From the NCBI RefSeq assembly GCF_051622035.1, contig NC_135357.1, positions 20,822,256 to 20,886,255 of the forward strand: DNA of 64,000 bases, read 5' to 3'. A model generated the notes under the pieces. That model did not search any database. It was not told where the DNA came from and was given only the letters and a program-made list of their open reading frames with translations. This document shows, piece after piece, positions 12,338 through 24,299 of this stretch (position 1 is its first letter; the number at the start of each line of letters is the position of its first letter). The translations under genes were made by a program, and so were the position numbers. Source of the DNA: Arctopsyche grandis (taxonomy: Eukaryota; Arthropoda; Insecta; Trichoptera; Hydropsychidae).

Positions 12338-12658
12338 TGCATGCCCGCGATGCGATGGTTTCTGTAAAAAAAAATCGCCCAAAAATGGGAACGAGAAAAC
12401 AGGAATGAGTGGCATTGCAACACAATAATTTCAAATGTTTTCGCGTCGCCATCTACGTTGTTAGAGTAAAATAAACAAACAATTGAATAATTTGAAATAT
12501 TTTCGCCGCCTGCGTTTTTCCGACGCAGTATTAATTTGATTAATTATTATTTTAAACTGAAAAATTCACTTATTGAACTATGTACATCGAGAAACGGGAA
12601 CGGGAACGGGAATTGCATGCGTTATTGTGGCATTACAACGTATGCTGGGTTCAACTGG
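12338..12658 (+). mobile_element. Helitron-like element, 3' part
   Basis: It shares GGTTTCTGTAAAAAAAA, TGAGTGGCATTGCAACAC and GAATTGCATGCGTTATTGTG with the copies at 14.1, 27.3 and 53.2 kb. It ends TTCAACTGG followed by T, the CTRR-T terminus expected of a Helitron. The 5' end is not resolved. No Rep/helicase is encoded, so it is non-autonomous. Confidence 0.65.
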
Positions 12659-12979
12659 TACGATATACATATGTACAATATAAGAGTTACATATTGAAAA
12701 TTCAATATTTACAGTGGGTTCAAAGAAAATAAAAATCGATATCGTGCATAGGGTTGTGAAATTTCTCCGGATTCCCATACAGTATTTTAATAAAGTAAAA
12801 TTAAAATCAGGTATATGTACATATACGAATCATTTCGTAATTTAAAACGTGGATATTTAAGTGATTTAACAAGATTTCAATGTAGGCATGTATTGCTTAA
12901 TATCTGGATATCTGGTGATCCCCATTAGATTGCATGGAGTCAAAACAGACCCAAAAAAAGAGAGATGGGGACACGCTAG

Positions 12980-13190
12980 TTGCCTTTGAAATGTGATGCA
13001 GAGGCGAATGTTGCGCATTCCATGGACCGCAAGACGTTCGAGCATCTCCATTCTCCAAGAGCTGGCAGTTTCAGAGAAACTCTTCACAACCAGGATTGTT
13101 TCCTCATTTGGCCATATTTCCAGAAAGAATTTAGATCTCGAGAAGCTGAGAGGGCAGTCTCCCACAAGATGCGTTTGTACGTTTTGATTT
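12980..13190 (+). pseudogene. Non-LTR retrotransposon reverse-transcriptase fragment
   Basis: Plus-strand frames read QRRMLRIPWTARRSSISILQ, then after small shifts FGHISRKNLDLEKLRGQSPT. This is the same C-terminal region as the better preserved fragment at 31,863-32,441 (RRLLRVPWTDKRTNVSILEE ... FGHIARRGEESLERL). Frameshifts and the short length show a dead fragment. Confidence 0.7.
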
Positions 13191-13194
13191 CGAT

Positions 13195-13357
13195 TTGCGG
13201 CAGCTTAGGGGTGGCAGCCTAGGGGTGGCAGCCTCGTGGCGGCCGCCTAGGAGCGGCAAATACAGGGCAGCCGCATAGAGGTGGCAGCTTCGAGGCGGCA
13301 GTCCCTAGGCTGCTTCGAGGCGGAAGCCTGGGGGCGGCAGCTTAGGGGTGGCAGCCT
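13195..13357. repeat. GC-rich minisatellite
   Basis: Degenerate tandem units of about 14-16 bp are built on GGGGTGGCAGCCTAG. It is one of only two strongly GC-rich stretches in the left half. It directly follows the retrotransposon fragment and precedes the CAGTTCCG minisatellite. Confidence 0.8.
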
Positions 13358-13364
13358 TGATTAC

Positions 13365-13665
13365 TGTTTCAATTCTGTTTTAGATCCGATTACTGTTTCA
13401 ATTCCGAATCCCGATTCTTGTTTCAGTTCCGGATCCCGATTATTTATTTAGTTCCGGATCCCGATTACTGTTTCAATTCTGGATCCTGATTCCTTTTCCA
13501 ATTCCGGTTCCCGATCCCTGTTTCAGTTCCGATTCCCAATTCCCAATTTCTGTTTTAGTACCGATTCCGATTAATTATTAATATTCGTATTGTAACTTTA
13601 TTTTAAATCATGTATCAATTTGTTTCCGGAACCACCCGTTGAAATTTCAACGGGTACAACACTAG
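13365..13665 (+). mobile_element. Helitron-like 3' end with inner minisatellite
   Basis: A minisatellite with unit like TTCAATTCCGGATCCCGATT (13,365-13,570) is followed by a perfect 22-bp palindrome at 13,634-13,655, a short spacer and CTAG before T. A hairpin about 7-10 nt ahead of CTRR-T is the Helitron 3' signature. The 5' end is not resolved. Confidence 0.7.
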
Positions 13666-13669
13666 TTTC

Positions 13670-14098
13670 TTTACATAATGCACCTAAATACGTACATATG
13701 TATATACATACATTGTACCACGTATGCATGTAATATAATATGGGTACAGGTGAGCACTTACATTAAGTGATTTTAACCGGAATCCTTGAAACAATTAAAA
13801 ATTAGTGGTTGTAGACATTAATCGACAATTAAAAGCTTCTCGGAACGGATCGTCTCTCAAATGTCAAGATTCACTCGGCGTTAAGTTAAGATAATGTTCG
13901 CGTAAGTCAATATAGTGTTAATCCAAATTACACAAAATAAACACATATTATACGTATCTACCAGGGCTATGTAGTCGGACCATTTCAAGCAGAGTCGGAG
14001 TCGTAAAAATCAACCGACTCCGATTCTTATTGTTTTCTTTATTGCAGTAATTGTCAACTAGAGTCTCGAATTACATATATTGAAGTAAATCCACTAAA
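13670..14098. other. Intergenic; solo hAT-like end
   Basis: Mostly unique. At 13,974 CAGGGCTATGTAGTCGGA followed by an AGTCGGAGTCG hairpin resembles one end of a hAT element; no matching end was found. No coding signal. Confidence 0.35.
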
Positions 14099-14455
14099 CT
14101 AGCTAAACCCGGCATGCGTTGCAACGCCACAATAACGCATGCAATTCCCGTTCCCGTTCCTGTTCCATTTCTCGTTTCCGTTCCCGTTTCCATTCTCGTT
14201 CCCGTTCCCATTTGTCGGAAAAACGCAGGCAGCGAACACCTTGGTCGCGACGCGAAAACATTTGAAATTATAGCATTTCAATGACACTCATTCCCGTTTT
14301 TCCAATTTCCGTTACCATTTTTCGACAATTTTTTTTCACAGTAATCTTCCCGGACATGCATACAACAAATTCTAAAAGTTCCATCGTAATCAGTTCAGTG
14401 GTTTAGGAGCCTATTCGAAACACACACACACAGACATTCAATTTTATATACAGTC
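14099..14455 (-). mobile_element. Helitron-like non-autonomous element
   Basis: On the minus strand the element ends GCATGCCGGGTTTAGCTAG before T, the same terminus as the copies at 28.0 and 53.2 kb. Its 5' side carries the TATATAAAATTGAATGTCTG start and CCACTGAACTGATTACGATG. The middle has CCCGTTCC-type simple repeats. No protein is encoded. Confidence 0.75.
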
Positions 14456-15651
14456 CCAGGACAGAATATTACGCCACCCGATTGAACCACGTTCCCGCCC
14501 ATTTGTAACGGTTATAAATAATTCACAATAATATCTTTTGTACTAGTTTTTTTTTTGTAAGTTCATCCTTATTTGCTACTCTATTCACCAACAAAAAATA
14601 ATACAACATTATCCTTCAAAATGTCTTCAAAAATAAAAGTGAAATGATAGAAATAAGTTTGCTCCTGAATTTCGTAAAGCATATACGAGCGTTTCTGCGA
14701 AGGTTTTTTATTATTTTGTTAAAAACACCGTGATTTTTTCTTTTGCTGCAGCTTTAATGTATTTTTAGCGTAAGTTGGTGATTAATTTGTAAAAAAATTA
14801 CTTTCATTTATGTTTTAAATTACTTTGTGAGTCTTAAATAGATTTTTTTTAGATTAGTCGAAAAGCAATTATTTTTAAAGAAAAAAATGCAAGTATTATA
14901 GCATTTTTTTATATTCTTTGCAATAAAAAAAAATACAAATTATATAAATAGCACAAGTAATATATGTACATATTATAGGTATGTCATATGTCAAATGTAC
15001 ATAAAATATTTAATGCAACCATTATCTATCCTTTTGAACAAATTTATTGAAATAGCTTCGACATTTTTATTCGTACATTTTATTTCCGTTATATGCGGTA
15101 TATTATATTCAAAGACAACTCCAAATGAATATTCTTGAGAGAAAAAAAAGTTTCGAAACTGAATCAAAATAAATAGCTCTATAAGTTTAGTGCGCGGTAT
15201 CAGATATTGCTAAACTTTCACATCTTCCTAAATTGTCCCTCTGAATATATTTCTAAAAGTGAAATCGTGATTACTTTTAAAATACGTGATATATTTAAAT
15301 TTAGATAATTTAAACTTTCACCGAACGATTTGAATCGATTCGAAAATAGCTTCTACCAGTTGCGATTCAAATTTATATCGAAGGGAGAAAAAATAATTTT
15401 TCATTTTTCATTTTATTTCAAATTCGAAATTATATTGGGATATATTCACCGTATTTGAACTATATACATATTTATGCTTCTAATAAAAATTTAGCAAGAT
15501 GATTGAATATTGGTCATCAAAATGTGAATAAGAGAAAGCGCAGGGTTTATGATTTTAGTGTTAATAATGAGACAATTGGGTTTTTCTATTATGGATTTAG
15601 AGAGCCACAGAATAAACAAGTTTGAAAAGCGTTGCAATCATAGCGTGATAA
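14456..15651. other. Intergenic AT-rich DNA
   Basis: No gene, no clear repeat. Long A/T runs throughout. Confidence 0.4.
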
Positions 15652-15883
15652 TCTAATATATAATTTCAAAAGAGACTTTGTATGTTAGTATGTAAGTATC
15701 TTTGGTTGGGAACTTCGTAAACAAAACAATGTTTCCATGACGACAATTCAATCGGTTGAATATTATTTATTTTTTCGATTCAAATAAATTTAATAAATAA
15801 ATAAATGAATATTTACTATTAGATTCGCCATGTTTAAGCTGTTTATATTACAAATACTGAGCGAAGCCGGCTAAAACAACTAA
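15652..15883 (+). mobile_element. Short non-autonomous Helitron (232 bp)
   Basis: It begins TCTAATATATAATTTC after A and ends GAGCGAAGCCGGCTAAAACA ACTAA before T: the A|TC...CTRR|T structure of a Helitron. A near-identical element stands at 55,662-55,876. It is too short to code for anything. Confidence 0.8.
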
Positions 15884-17640
15884 TATAGAATAAACAACAA
15901 TATGCTTTTCTGTCAAAAGCCGCCGAGCGTTTCAACGCTGAAATTTCCGCACGACAAGGATGTCCGGTGAGATACCATTTCAATGGAAATTTTAAGAGAG
16001 AAAATACACGAATTCACTACTGATATTAACAAAACTATGTCCCATATTTTGCAAGGTAACCTTAATTCAAATAATACTTGAAAATACAAAATACAAAATT
16101 TTGGTAAAACTGTCTAGTTTGCAGGTCAATGACTTGTCGACTTTTCTTTGAGAACACTCCGCGCCCAAAACCGGAAACTCAATATCTACGCCTCGGGATA
16201 TATTTGGACGCATTTTTCATAACTTTTTCTCGTTGAGCCTTCCTTTTTTGCTTCTACTCTGCAGGATATTGTCATGTCGTAGAAAATTTGAATTTCGTTA
16301 CGAAATTTTCTGGAAAACTAAATAAGGGCGTTTTCCAATGCTTCTCATTCGGCAATATATCAAGTTAAATTATTTATCCGAGCGCTATACCGTGATTTAA
16401 ATTAAATGCGTTGTCGCCGGAATTACTCATTAAACCATTTACATATTATATATATGTACATATGTATGTACGTAGATATATTAATGTACGTTCATCCTAT
16501 ATAATATATGTAAGTATATACATATGTTTGTGTATATATATATAGGTACAAACATGCACGTCAAAGGATTTCAATTTCAGACTACTTATACTTTGACATT
16601 TTAAAAACAAGAAATTTTAATCTCCAACTATATCGTTTCAAGTATATTCTGTAAGGCAAACTCATACATATATATATACAAAGATATATCCTAATCCGAT
16701 TTAAGCAATTAATTATAAAATTTAATAACAATAAAAATAGATCTTGGTTTTTAAAAACATTTTAATAGATTTCATATTTAATTTTATTATTGAAACCCAC
16801 CAAACCTTTTAAGAGGGAAACCCTCGTCAACGTTTTTATTCGAGTGACTAACTCCGGCTTCATAATGAAGGTTCAAATACGAGAAGCATAAGTATATCAT
16901 CGAGTTACCAGACTATTATCTCAAATTCAAAAGCGTATAATTATCATTTGAAATATAAATCGATTTTTTAAAATTCAAGCACCGTTATTAGTGTTTGAAT
17001 TTTTTTTATAATTATACATTTTAGCCGGAATATTTAAAATACATGTATGTATATGTAGATACAAACAAACATTTGTATGTATATTCAAAAATGATTACAT
17101 AAAAGCAGAATCCCTAATCGGTTTAGGAACTTTATTCAAATAAAATCACTTTAATAAATGTATATGTATGTGCATATGTAATATTTATTACACAATACGA
17201 TGATGTCTATACGTCCTTTGGTTTGAATTACTACACGTCTAATTAGATAAAACAAATTTATTAATTATTCTAGCTCTAAAGAAACTTGTGTATACCCCCA
17301 CGTGCGAGATCATTTGTCATGCTGATCACCCGTGCCCCCATTTTACACCGTCGGGTCACGGAACGGTTTCCGAAAGCAAATTGATTTTCATCTTATGCTT
17401 GTTAGTCGGAAACCTGATCGTGATTTGTATGTACACGATGGAAACCCTCTTCTAGTTGTACTATTAATAATCCAGTAGATATCATACCTAAGAGCAGCTT
17501 ATTATTTTACATATTGCGCCATAGTGACTAAATATGTATATATTTGTATATGTAGATTACTCCAATGCATTATTATGTCCAGACAAAAATACAAACATAT
17601 ATAAATATTTATGTACAGATATATAGAAATATTGAAAAAA
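15884..17640. other. Intergenic, mixed unique and AT-rich DNA
   Basis: No coding signal. The parts at 16,110-16,420 and 17,270-17,420 are GC-richer and non-repetitive, and are candidates for conserved non-coding DNA. Confidence 0.35.
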
Positions 17641-17644
17641 AATA

Positions 17645-17740
17645 CAGCGTGGACTAGTGGTTAGCATAACATAGTGGTCACGGGTTCAAGTATCACTAGT
17701 TTGTTACTCCAGGTCGATCGTTTCCTATCAGAGTTTGCCA
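17645..17740 (+). repeat. tRNA-derived SINE-like repeat
   Basis: GGACTAGTGGTTAGCATAAC resembles a tRNA A box region, and GGGTTCAAGTATC 20-30 bp on resembles a B box. The following GGTCGATCGTTTC is shared with 47,700-47,750. It does not fold as a complete tRNA, so I call it a SINE head and not a tRNA gene. Confidence 0.5.
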
Positions 17741-17844
17741 ATATATCTGATTTTCATTGAAATGGTTCCAACGAATTGGCAACCTCTACCCATTTCTCGC
17801 AATTTTCCAGTATTCAACATCTCAAAATTTGGCATCTTAATTAC

Positions 17845-18192
17845 TGGTTCAGTTCCGAATCCGAATTCCTGTTTCAGTTCCGGATCCGGATTCCTTTTTC
17901 AGTTCCGGATCCAGATCTCTGTTTCAGTTTCGGATCCCGATTCCTTTTTCAGTTCCGGATCCGAATCCGGATTCCTATTTCAGCTCCGGATCAGGATTAT
18001 TTTTTCAGTTCCGGTTCACTTATACATATATATAAAAAAAACATTAATTTCTAATTGGCTGTCATTTAATATTATTTTTTATCGATTCTTTGATTCGATA
18101 AATTTAATAAAAAACAAATGAATCTTTACTGTAAGATTAACCATATTAAATCCGTATAACCATTGAAGCCGGGTAAAACCACGAGTATAATA
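17845..18192 (+). mobile_element. Helitron-like element with inner minisatellite
   Basis: A 22-bp minisatellite (TTCAGTTCCGGATCCGGATT) at 17,845-18,020 is followed by TTCTAATTGGCTG and by TTGAAGCCGGGTAAAACCAC GAG before T. That is the 3' end of the family seen at 15.7 and 55.7 kb, with CTAG mutated to CGAG. Confidence 0.6.
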
Positions 18193-18899
18193 TAATATGA
18201 GCAACATACTTTCACGAGCATAGTAATTACGAACGTACACCTTGTAACTTTTAATTTATTTAAAAAAAAAAAAACCAGAAAATCGATGTGTTTTGTCATT
18301 CGTGAGACATTCAAGACTGACATTCATATCTAAGTTTTGAAATACAAAAAAAGTGTCAGGAATTCCAAAAATCATCGGAAAGGTAAAAAAATATCGTGAA
18401 TAATTCAATAGAACTTTTTAACTGTGTGAAAACATTTCCAAGTGCATACATACGATATTAATAAATACAAGTACATACATACAATACGAATAAATACAAT
18501 ATACATAATATAACGTCAAACTGTGTTCAATAGACGTTACCTGGTGCTATTTAGAACACCTCACCGTATGAGCTATAACACAAAACTGTCTCGTTTGTGT
18601 TTCTTGTAATAAAAATAAATATAAGTGAATTATAAATATGTACATATGTATACATGTTTATGTAAAACAGCTTTTTGTCTAATGTCACTCCTATCGAACG
18701 GAAATAGGTTCTACTTCGTCGTTCTAGGTCACCTACGTAAAAATGTTTTCCCCATAAATTCATTCCTTTTCAAAATGAATGCATACTATAATACATGTAG
18801 AGTACTCAAATTTACATTTTTCTTTCGTCAATTCCATAACGTGTGACCAACATTATTTTTCAACGACCTAAATATTTATATATACATACATACATACAT

Positions 18900-18900
18900 A

Positions 18901-18962
<62 letters not shown>
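18900..18962. repeat. (TA)n microsatellite
   Basis: An uninterrupted run of about 30 TA units. A Tyr-Ile frame across it is an artefact. Confidence 0.95.
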
Positions 18963-18967
<5 letters not shown>

Positions 18968-20480
18968 ATATTTACAAATTAGACATTATTTAAATACCAT
19001 TAAAATCGATGTACGTACATATGTATGTATGTACATATTTAATATTCATATGTATGCATGTGTACCTTTTCTATTTCCTGTAACCTTAGATTTTGTGGCT
19101 GGTAAGCGACGGAAAAAAAGTAAATTTACATTTAAGGTAGCGTGGCGGCCGGAAAATGTAAACAAACGGTTTTTCCAGAAATGTAATCCGGCGAGAACCA
19201 ACAAAGGGGCTGTTTAAATAAACGGCACCATGATTGAAAATCCCAAGATCGCATTTTTCTTCGCATATAATCAGATTTGAAAGGTCAACAAGCAGTGGAT
19301 TCGATGAAATTAGTCGACATTTCAACATTCAATGACGTCACAATACGAAAATTCTTTTAATTTTATATTGAATTACCAACCGAGACATATTATCCATTTT
19401 GATACTATTGAGATTATGTTACTAAAAAATAAAAGAATTATTTTTAGGAATAATTGATATTTATAAAATTTCCTACACAAACACGCAAATTCACCATTAA
19501 ATGCCATTTTAGCGATCTAAAAATCGGATGCTATCAAAATAAAACTGTTAAATCAATCTCCTTTGTTTGCAATGTCAAGTCCACATATGTATGTATACTC
19601 ATAGATCAAATCACTCCAATAAGACATCAAAATTTATACTAGACCTTAATCTACAGTTAAAGGTCAACAATTTACTAATTTATAACACGTCATCCAAATG
19701 AAGAACTTCACAAGCTTAATTTTGGCTACAATCAACTCTGACGCGACCACTCCAAATGCCTGAATTAATTATAATTCAGTGTATAATTCAGAAGCCTACG
19801 GATCAATCGCTGAATTAGTAATCCAATATTTTTACCGTGTGTCTCCTGTCTCACAAAAGCCGCACGCAGCATACAGCACTTTCGTAAAATGCGACGTAAA
19901 CACACACACCGGGGCTGCATTTACGGTCATAAAATGTCGTCATCCGAGGAAGACAATTTTACAAGAACTATGTAAATGATGAAGAAAAATCTTATTCCCA
20001 TTATAGGTTGGCCCAAATATTTTTTTAAATTATTGTTATGTTAGTTTCATCAAGCTTAATCAAACAAAATACACACTACAGATATTCAATTTCTTTCGAA
20101 GAACGTTTATTAATGATATATTATGGTAGGAACAAAAAACATAATAAAATTTAAGAAAATAAAAAAGGGTTTTTATAATAGCACTATAAAATTATAAAGT
20201 TTTCGCCAATTTTACTCCATATCAATTCTGTTACTCGACTATTGCTGTAATCTTGATGTTGGTAATTGTAAAGTCGAACAAATTGCTCAACTTCTTCAAT
20301 AAATTCAATAGAAAAATCCAAAAAAATCCTAATTTTTATTTAGCTGTCAATTTTCGAGCAACAAAGAATGAACACGTTCAATCTTTGCAAAGTGCAGCGC
20401 GCATGCTATATACCATTAAAATATATGAGAATAATAAATGCTTCCTGAAGCATTTGCAGCGTGCACGCTGCATGCGTCTT
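18963..20480. other. Intergenic, partly unique DNA
   Basis: The stretch at 19,085-19,340 is GC-richer and non-repetitive (GCGTGGCGGCCGGAAAATG); 19,780-19,980 is similar. Short frames here show no domain. No gene is supported. Confidence 0.35.
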
Positions 20481-20489
20481 TGGTGTGCG

Positions 20490-21480
20490 GCCGAGCTTAG
20501 TCCTATCGAATTGAAACTTAGTATCGGTTACTGAAATTCTTATCGATACGACGTTAAATTTTTTCAAATTTTTAAGTTGACCGGAAATGGTACCTCCCCT
20601 TATACATAGGTGTCTTCTATTTTTTAAGTTTTTGAATTCAATTATCTCCCAAATGGCTAATCGAATCGGATTGTAAATTTTTTACATGTAATATAAATTA
20701 TAAATTTTAGACCCCAATATTTTTTTTATAAACCGGAAGTAGTACTTTTACTTTTTGCCGGAAGTAGGTTTTTTTATGTTTTTCTCAGAAACCTTTTGGT
20801 TTATTGAACTGAAATTTCATATCTAGAAGTTTAAGTTTAATAATAATTTATTTTTAAAATTTAGTAAGCATCCGTCAACCGAAATTAATAGCTTACTCTT
20901 GTTTGATTTTTCTTCCACTTTTTTTTCGACCCCTTAAACATGTGTGCTCTTCACAAAAAAATTCAAGTACTATTCGTGTATTAATGTGATGACCAAATTT
21001 TATAAACCGGAAGTAGTATTTTTTCCTCTTAGAAAGGTCAAAAATGTTGTAGCAACAATTCTGTCCACACCCCTGAACGTATCAAGCTGAAAATTTGTAT
21101 TTGTATTTTTTATGTACTGTCTTAGAGCTTATAAGGTTTTGGTCAGAATTCGTAAACCAGTAGTATTTTTTTTAAACAATATTTCATTATTTCATTTTGA
21201 CCTTTTAAAATGTTTTATTCTGCTATATATTTATTGTGTATAATATTAATAGTGATTTTGAGTAATAAAAAAAATTTGAACAAAATCCAACAACCAGAAG
21301 TAGAACTTTTGTCTTGTGCATATGTTTCCATACATTTACGCTCAATTTGTATCGAAAATGCTGTCATAGCTATTAGTATTTCATAATGCTGCCGGTATGT
21401 GTGAATGTATCTGTACGGTTCAATATAAATTTTTTTTGACCTTCTTATATCCCTCAAACACATAGATAAAGGTAACATCC
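20490..21480. repeat. Dispersed 'CCGGAAGTAGTA' repeat, long copy
   Basis: The phrase AACCGGAAGTAGTA recurs several times within this copy (about 20,735, 20,757 and 21,005). Long parts match 31,380-31,800 and 32,470-32,700, and a piece at 46,900-46,950 and 47,542-47,570. It starts with TAGTCCTATCGAATTGAAAC, which is also found near 35.6 and 43.0 kb. It is non-coding and probably the untranslated part of a transposable element. Confidence 0.7.
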
Positions 21481-21499
21481 GTTTATTTTTATATATAAG

Positions 21500-21900
21500 A
21501 GAACCGGGACTGAAACAGGAATCTGGATCCGGAATTGAAAAAGGAATCCGGATCCGGAACTGAGAAATGAATCCGGATCCGGCATTGAAAAAGTAATCGT
21601 GATCTGGAACTGAAACCGGAACCCGGATTCGGAACTGAAACAGAAATCCGGATACGGTACTGAAAAAGGAATCCGTATCCGGAACTGAAAAAGGAATACG
21701 GAACGGGAACGGAAAAAGAAATTCGGAACCGGAACTAAAAAAGGAATCGGGATCCGGAACTGAAACATGAATTGGAATCGAAATTTGAACAGCAAAAAAA
21801 CATTGTAGTCATAGAAAATTAGATATTTTCGATAACGTCCGGGATTCTACCACCTTACATTACATTCATTAAACCTAAAAGTCTCTTTCGAAATTATACA
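21500..21900 (-). mobile_element. Helitron-like element with inner minisatellite
   Basis: Minisatellite GGATCCGGAACTGAAACAGG runs from 21,500 to 21,790. On the minus strand ATAATTTCGAAAGAGACTTT near 21,895 is the Helitron 5' motif seen at 15,652 and 55,662. Arrangement: 5' motif, spacer, minisatellite. Confidence 0.55.
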
Positions 21901-22689
21901 TACATAAAGTAGATTGCACGAGCATGCATATAATAAAACAAACATTTTATCCATTGATACTTCGTACACCGATAAAAGTTAATTGCAAATAAGGAAAAGA
22001 TGAATTTTTCATACCAGATTGGAAAACCACGCCCGCTTCCAGTCTAATGCATTTAACCGGAACTGGTCGCTAGGCAACTCGCTCCAAAAGTCGTAATGTT
22101 TCAATTTTAGTACGGATCTGTGGGTCATTTTGGGTCGTCGTCCAACGACCCTTTGACAACCATTTTCCTCTTACAGAAGGCATATTAATGGCCGATGATA
22201 GTCGCTCGACTCGAACCCAATTAGAAACTCACGTGTTCATTTGTCAAAACTAAGTCATGTTAAAACATACGTACATAATTATATAAACAAATAACTATAG
22301 ATATATTACACCTTGTATGTTAGATTATGAAACAAATTTCACATAGCGCGTAAGCGATGTGTGAAAATTAATTTTCGGGCATGAGAGCATGTCACTTTGA
22401 TATCGGTACATCGTTAGGGCGACATTCTTCTATCACCCTAATGCACCCTAGCAATAAGTGCGGACAATTTTCCAGAAATTGCTTCAATAATGAGCTTAAT
22501 CGCGTGCCTCCAGACGTTACATCAAATCGATTCGACTTGAACGATTTTCCCTTACATTTTTCTCAAACCTCATAACACTATTCCATATGTGGTGTAGCTA
22601 CATACACATGCGAATATAATATGTATGTATATGTACATAGATGTACAGAATAGAATATGTATGTATATGTACATTTTATATACTACATA
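21901..22689. other. Intergenic unique DNA
   Basis: GC-richer and non-repetitive for about 22,010-22,240 and 22,370-22,560; candidate conserved non-coding DNA. A 64-codon frame at 22,381-22,575 has no known domain. Confidence 0.35.
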
Positions 22690-23240
22690 TCATATATATA
22701 AAGACGGTAATCTGTGTGTGTGTGGGTGTGTGTATGTGTATGTGCCCTAACGCTCGCCGAACATAATGAACGAATCGATAAAAATCGATAAATTAATTTT
22801 TCGACGAGACGACTTTGTCGCGACTCGAACCGATCACCCCTCACTCAAATACCCTCTTATAGGTGTATTCAATTACGCCACGATCCAATTTGAAATTCTC
22901 CTTTTTTTTTAAACATTAATTGAAAATTTTCGCTATCGCCATAAATACGTAATAAAATTATTTTATTTAGCGAGGTTTTGAACCATTTTTTTATATATTT
23001 ATTTTGAATTAAATTGAAATTTAAATTTAAATTATTTATATTTATATTTTAACGATATTCGAGAAAAAAATTGATTTCATTCACCACGGGCGCCGGGAAT
23101 CGAACCTATGACCCTCCGATTTGTGCCAAACGCGATGTGCTCACGAGCCCGCGCCGCATGCCATATCCTCGCCCAGGATACGGGTTGTAAATACACATCA
23201 TATGAATATGCACTTAATTTGTGTTGTGTAATAATAATAT
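22690..23240 (-). repeat. Composite repeat with two tRNA-like modules
   Basis: On the minus strand two modules with tRNA-like internal promoter boxes lie head to tail. One contains GGTTCGATTCCCGG (complement near 23,100), the other GGTTCGAGTCGCGAC (complement near 22,820). A second copy in the opposite direction lies at 37,249-37,800 and shares the TGACCTCG edge and the AAAGACGG/TGTGTGTG edge. Confidence 0.6.
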
Positions 23241-24150
23241 TTAACGTTACGAGGTCAATGACCGTTTGTGTATAGTCGGAAAATTTTACGTTTTGTTAAC
23301 TTTAATTAACATTTTGTTAACGTTAACTTTAAGAATTGAAAATTATTCCAAATAAAGAATTGAAAACTATCTATGAGAGTCCGGTTCCGGTTCCGGATTT
23401 TTTTTAGGTTTATACGAGTATATAATAATTTTATACCCATGCGATGATGTTTCATCGGGCTATTCACTAGTGTTATATGTATATTACAATCGAACCCTTT
23501 TAATATGATATTTTCTACTAATTTCAAAAAACAATACAAATTTTCAACCAATTTCAAACGACATATTTATTGGAAAATCTTGTTATACGAAAGTGTTTAA
23601 ATATTTTTTAATATTAAAATAACAATTTCGTAAAACAACTAAAATAAAAAAATTGCTTTTAAGCAATTTCCTTCCGGATTACAAACATAATTCGTCATAT
23701 CGCATATTTCGTTCGCTATTCAGTAATATGCATCAGTGCATTCATCATCATCCCGGAAAGGTAATTAAATACATTATTCGATAATATGATAAAATTCCAG
23801 ACTTCCACGCTGTAAGATAATATGTTCCAAATGAAGAGTGAAATATTTACAAATGCGTTAATATTGTGTGTAGATATGTTGTATAAACTTTCGAGGTTTT
23901 CGATCGATTACACCCGCGGGGGTTAGCAATCTATTGCGAAAGTTGGCAAATAAAATTTACGCTTGTTTTACAGACATCGTATATACATTAAATCCGCGAA
24001 ATATTGAAGTAACTAACTTTCCACACATAAATTATTACTGGTCTAAATACAAAAATAACTGCCGAAGTTGATCCGTCCATCACATCCATTACAACTTATG
24101 AAACTTGCGAAACTGGATGTAGATATATTAGTAAATGTGTGTAATACATA
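23241..24150. other. Intergenic AT-rich DNA
   Basis: No gene. The GTTAACTTTAA run at 23,285-23,330 is a small simple repeat. Confidence 0.4.
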
Positions 24151-24151
24151 C

Positions 24152-24296
<145 letters not shown>

Positions 24297-24299
24297 GGT

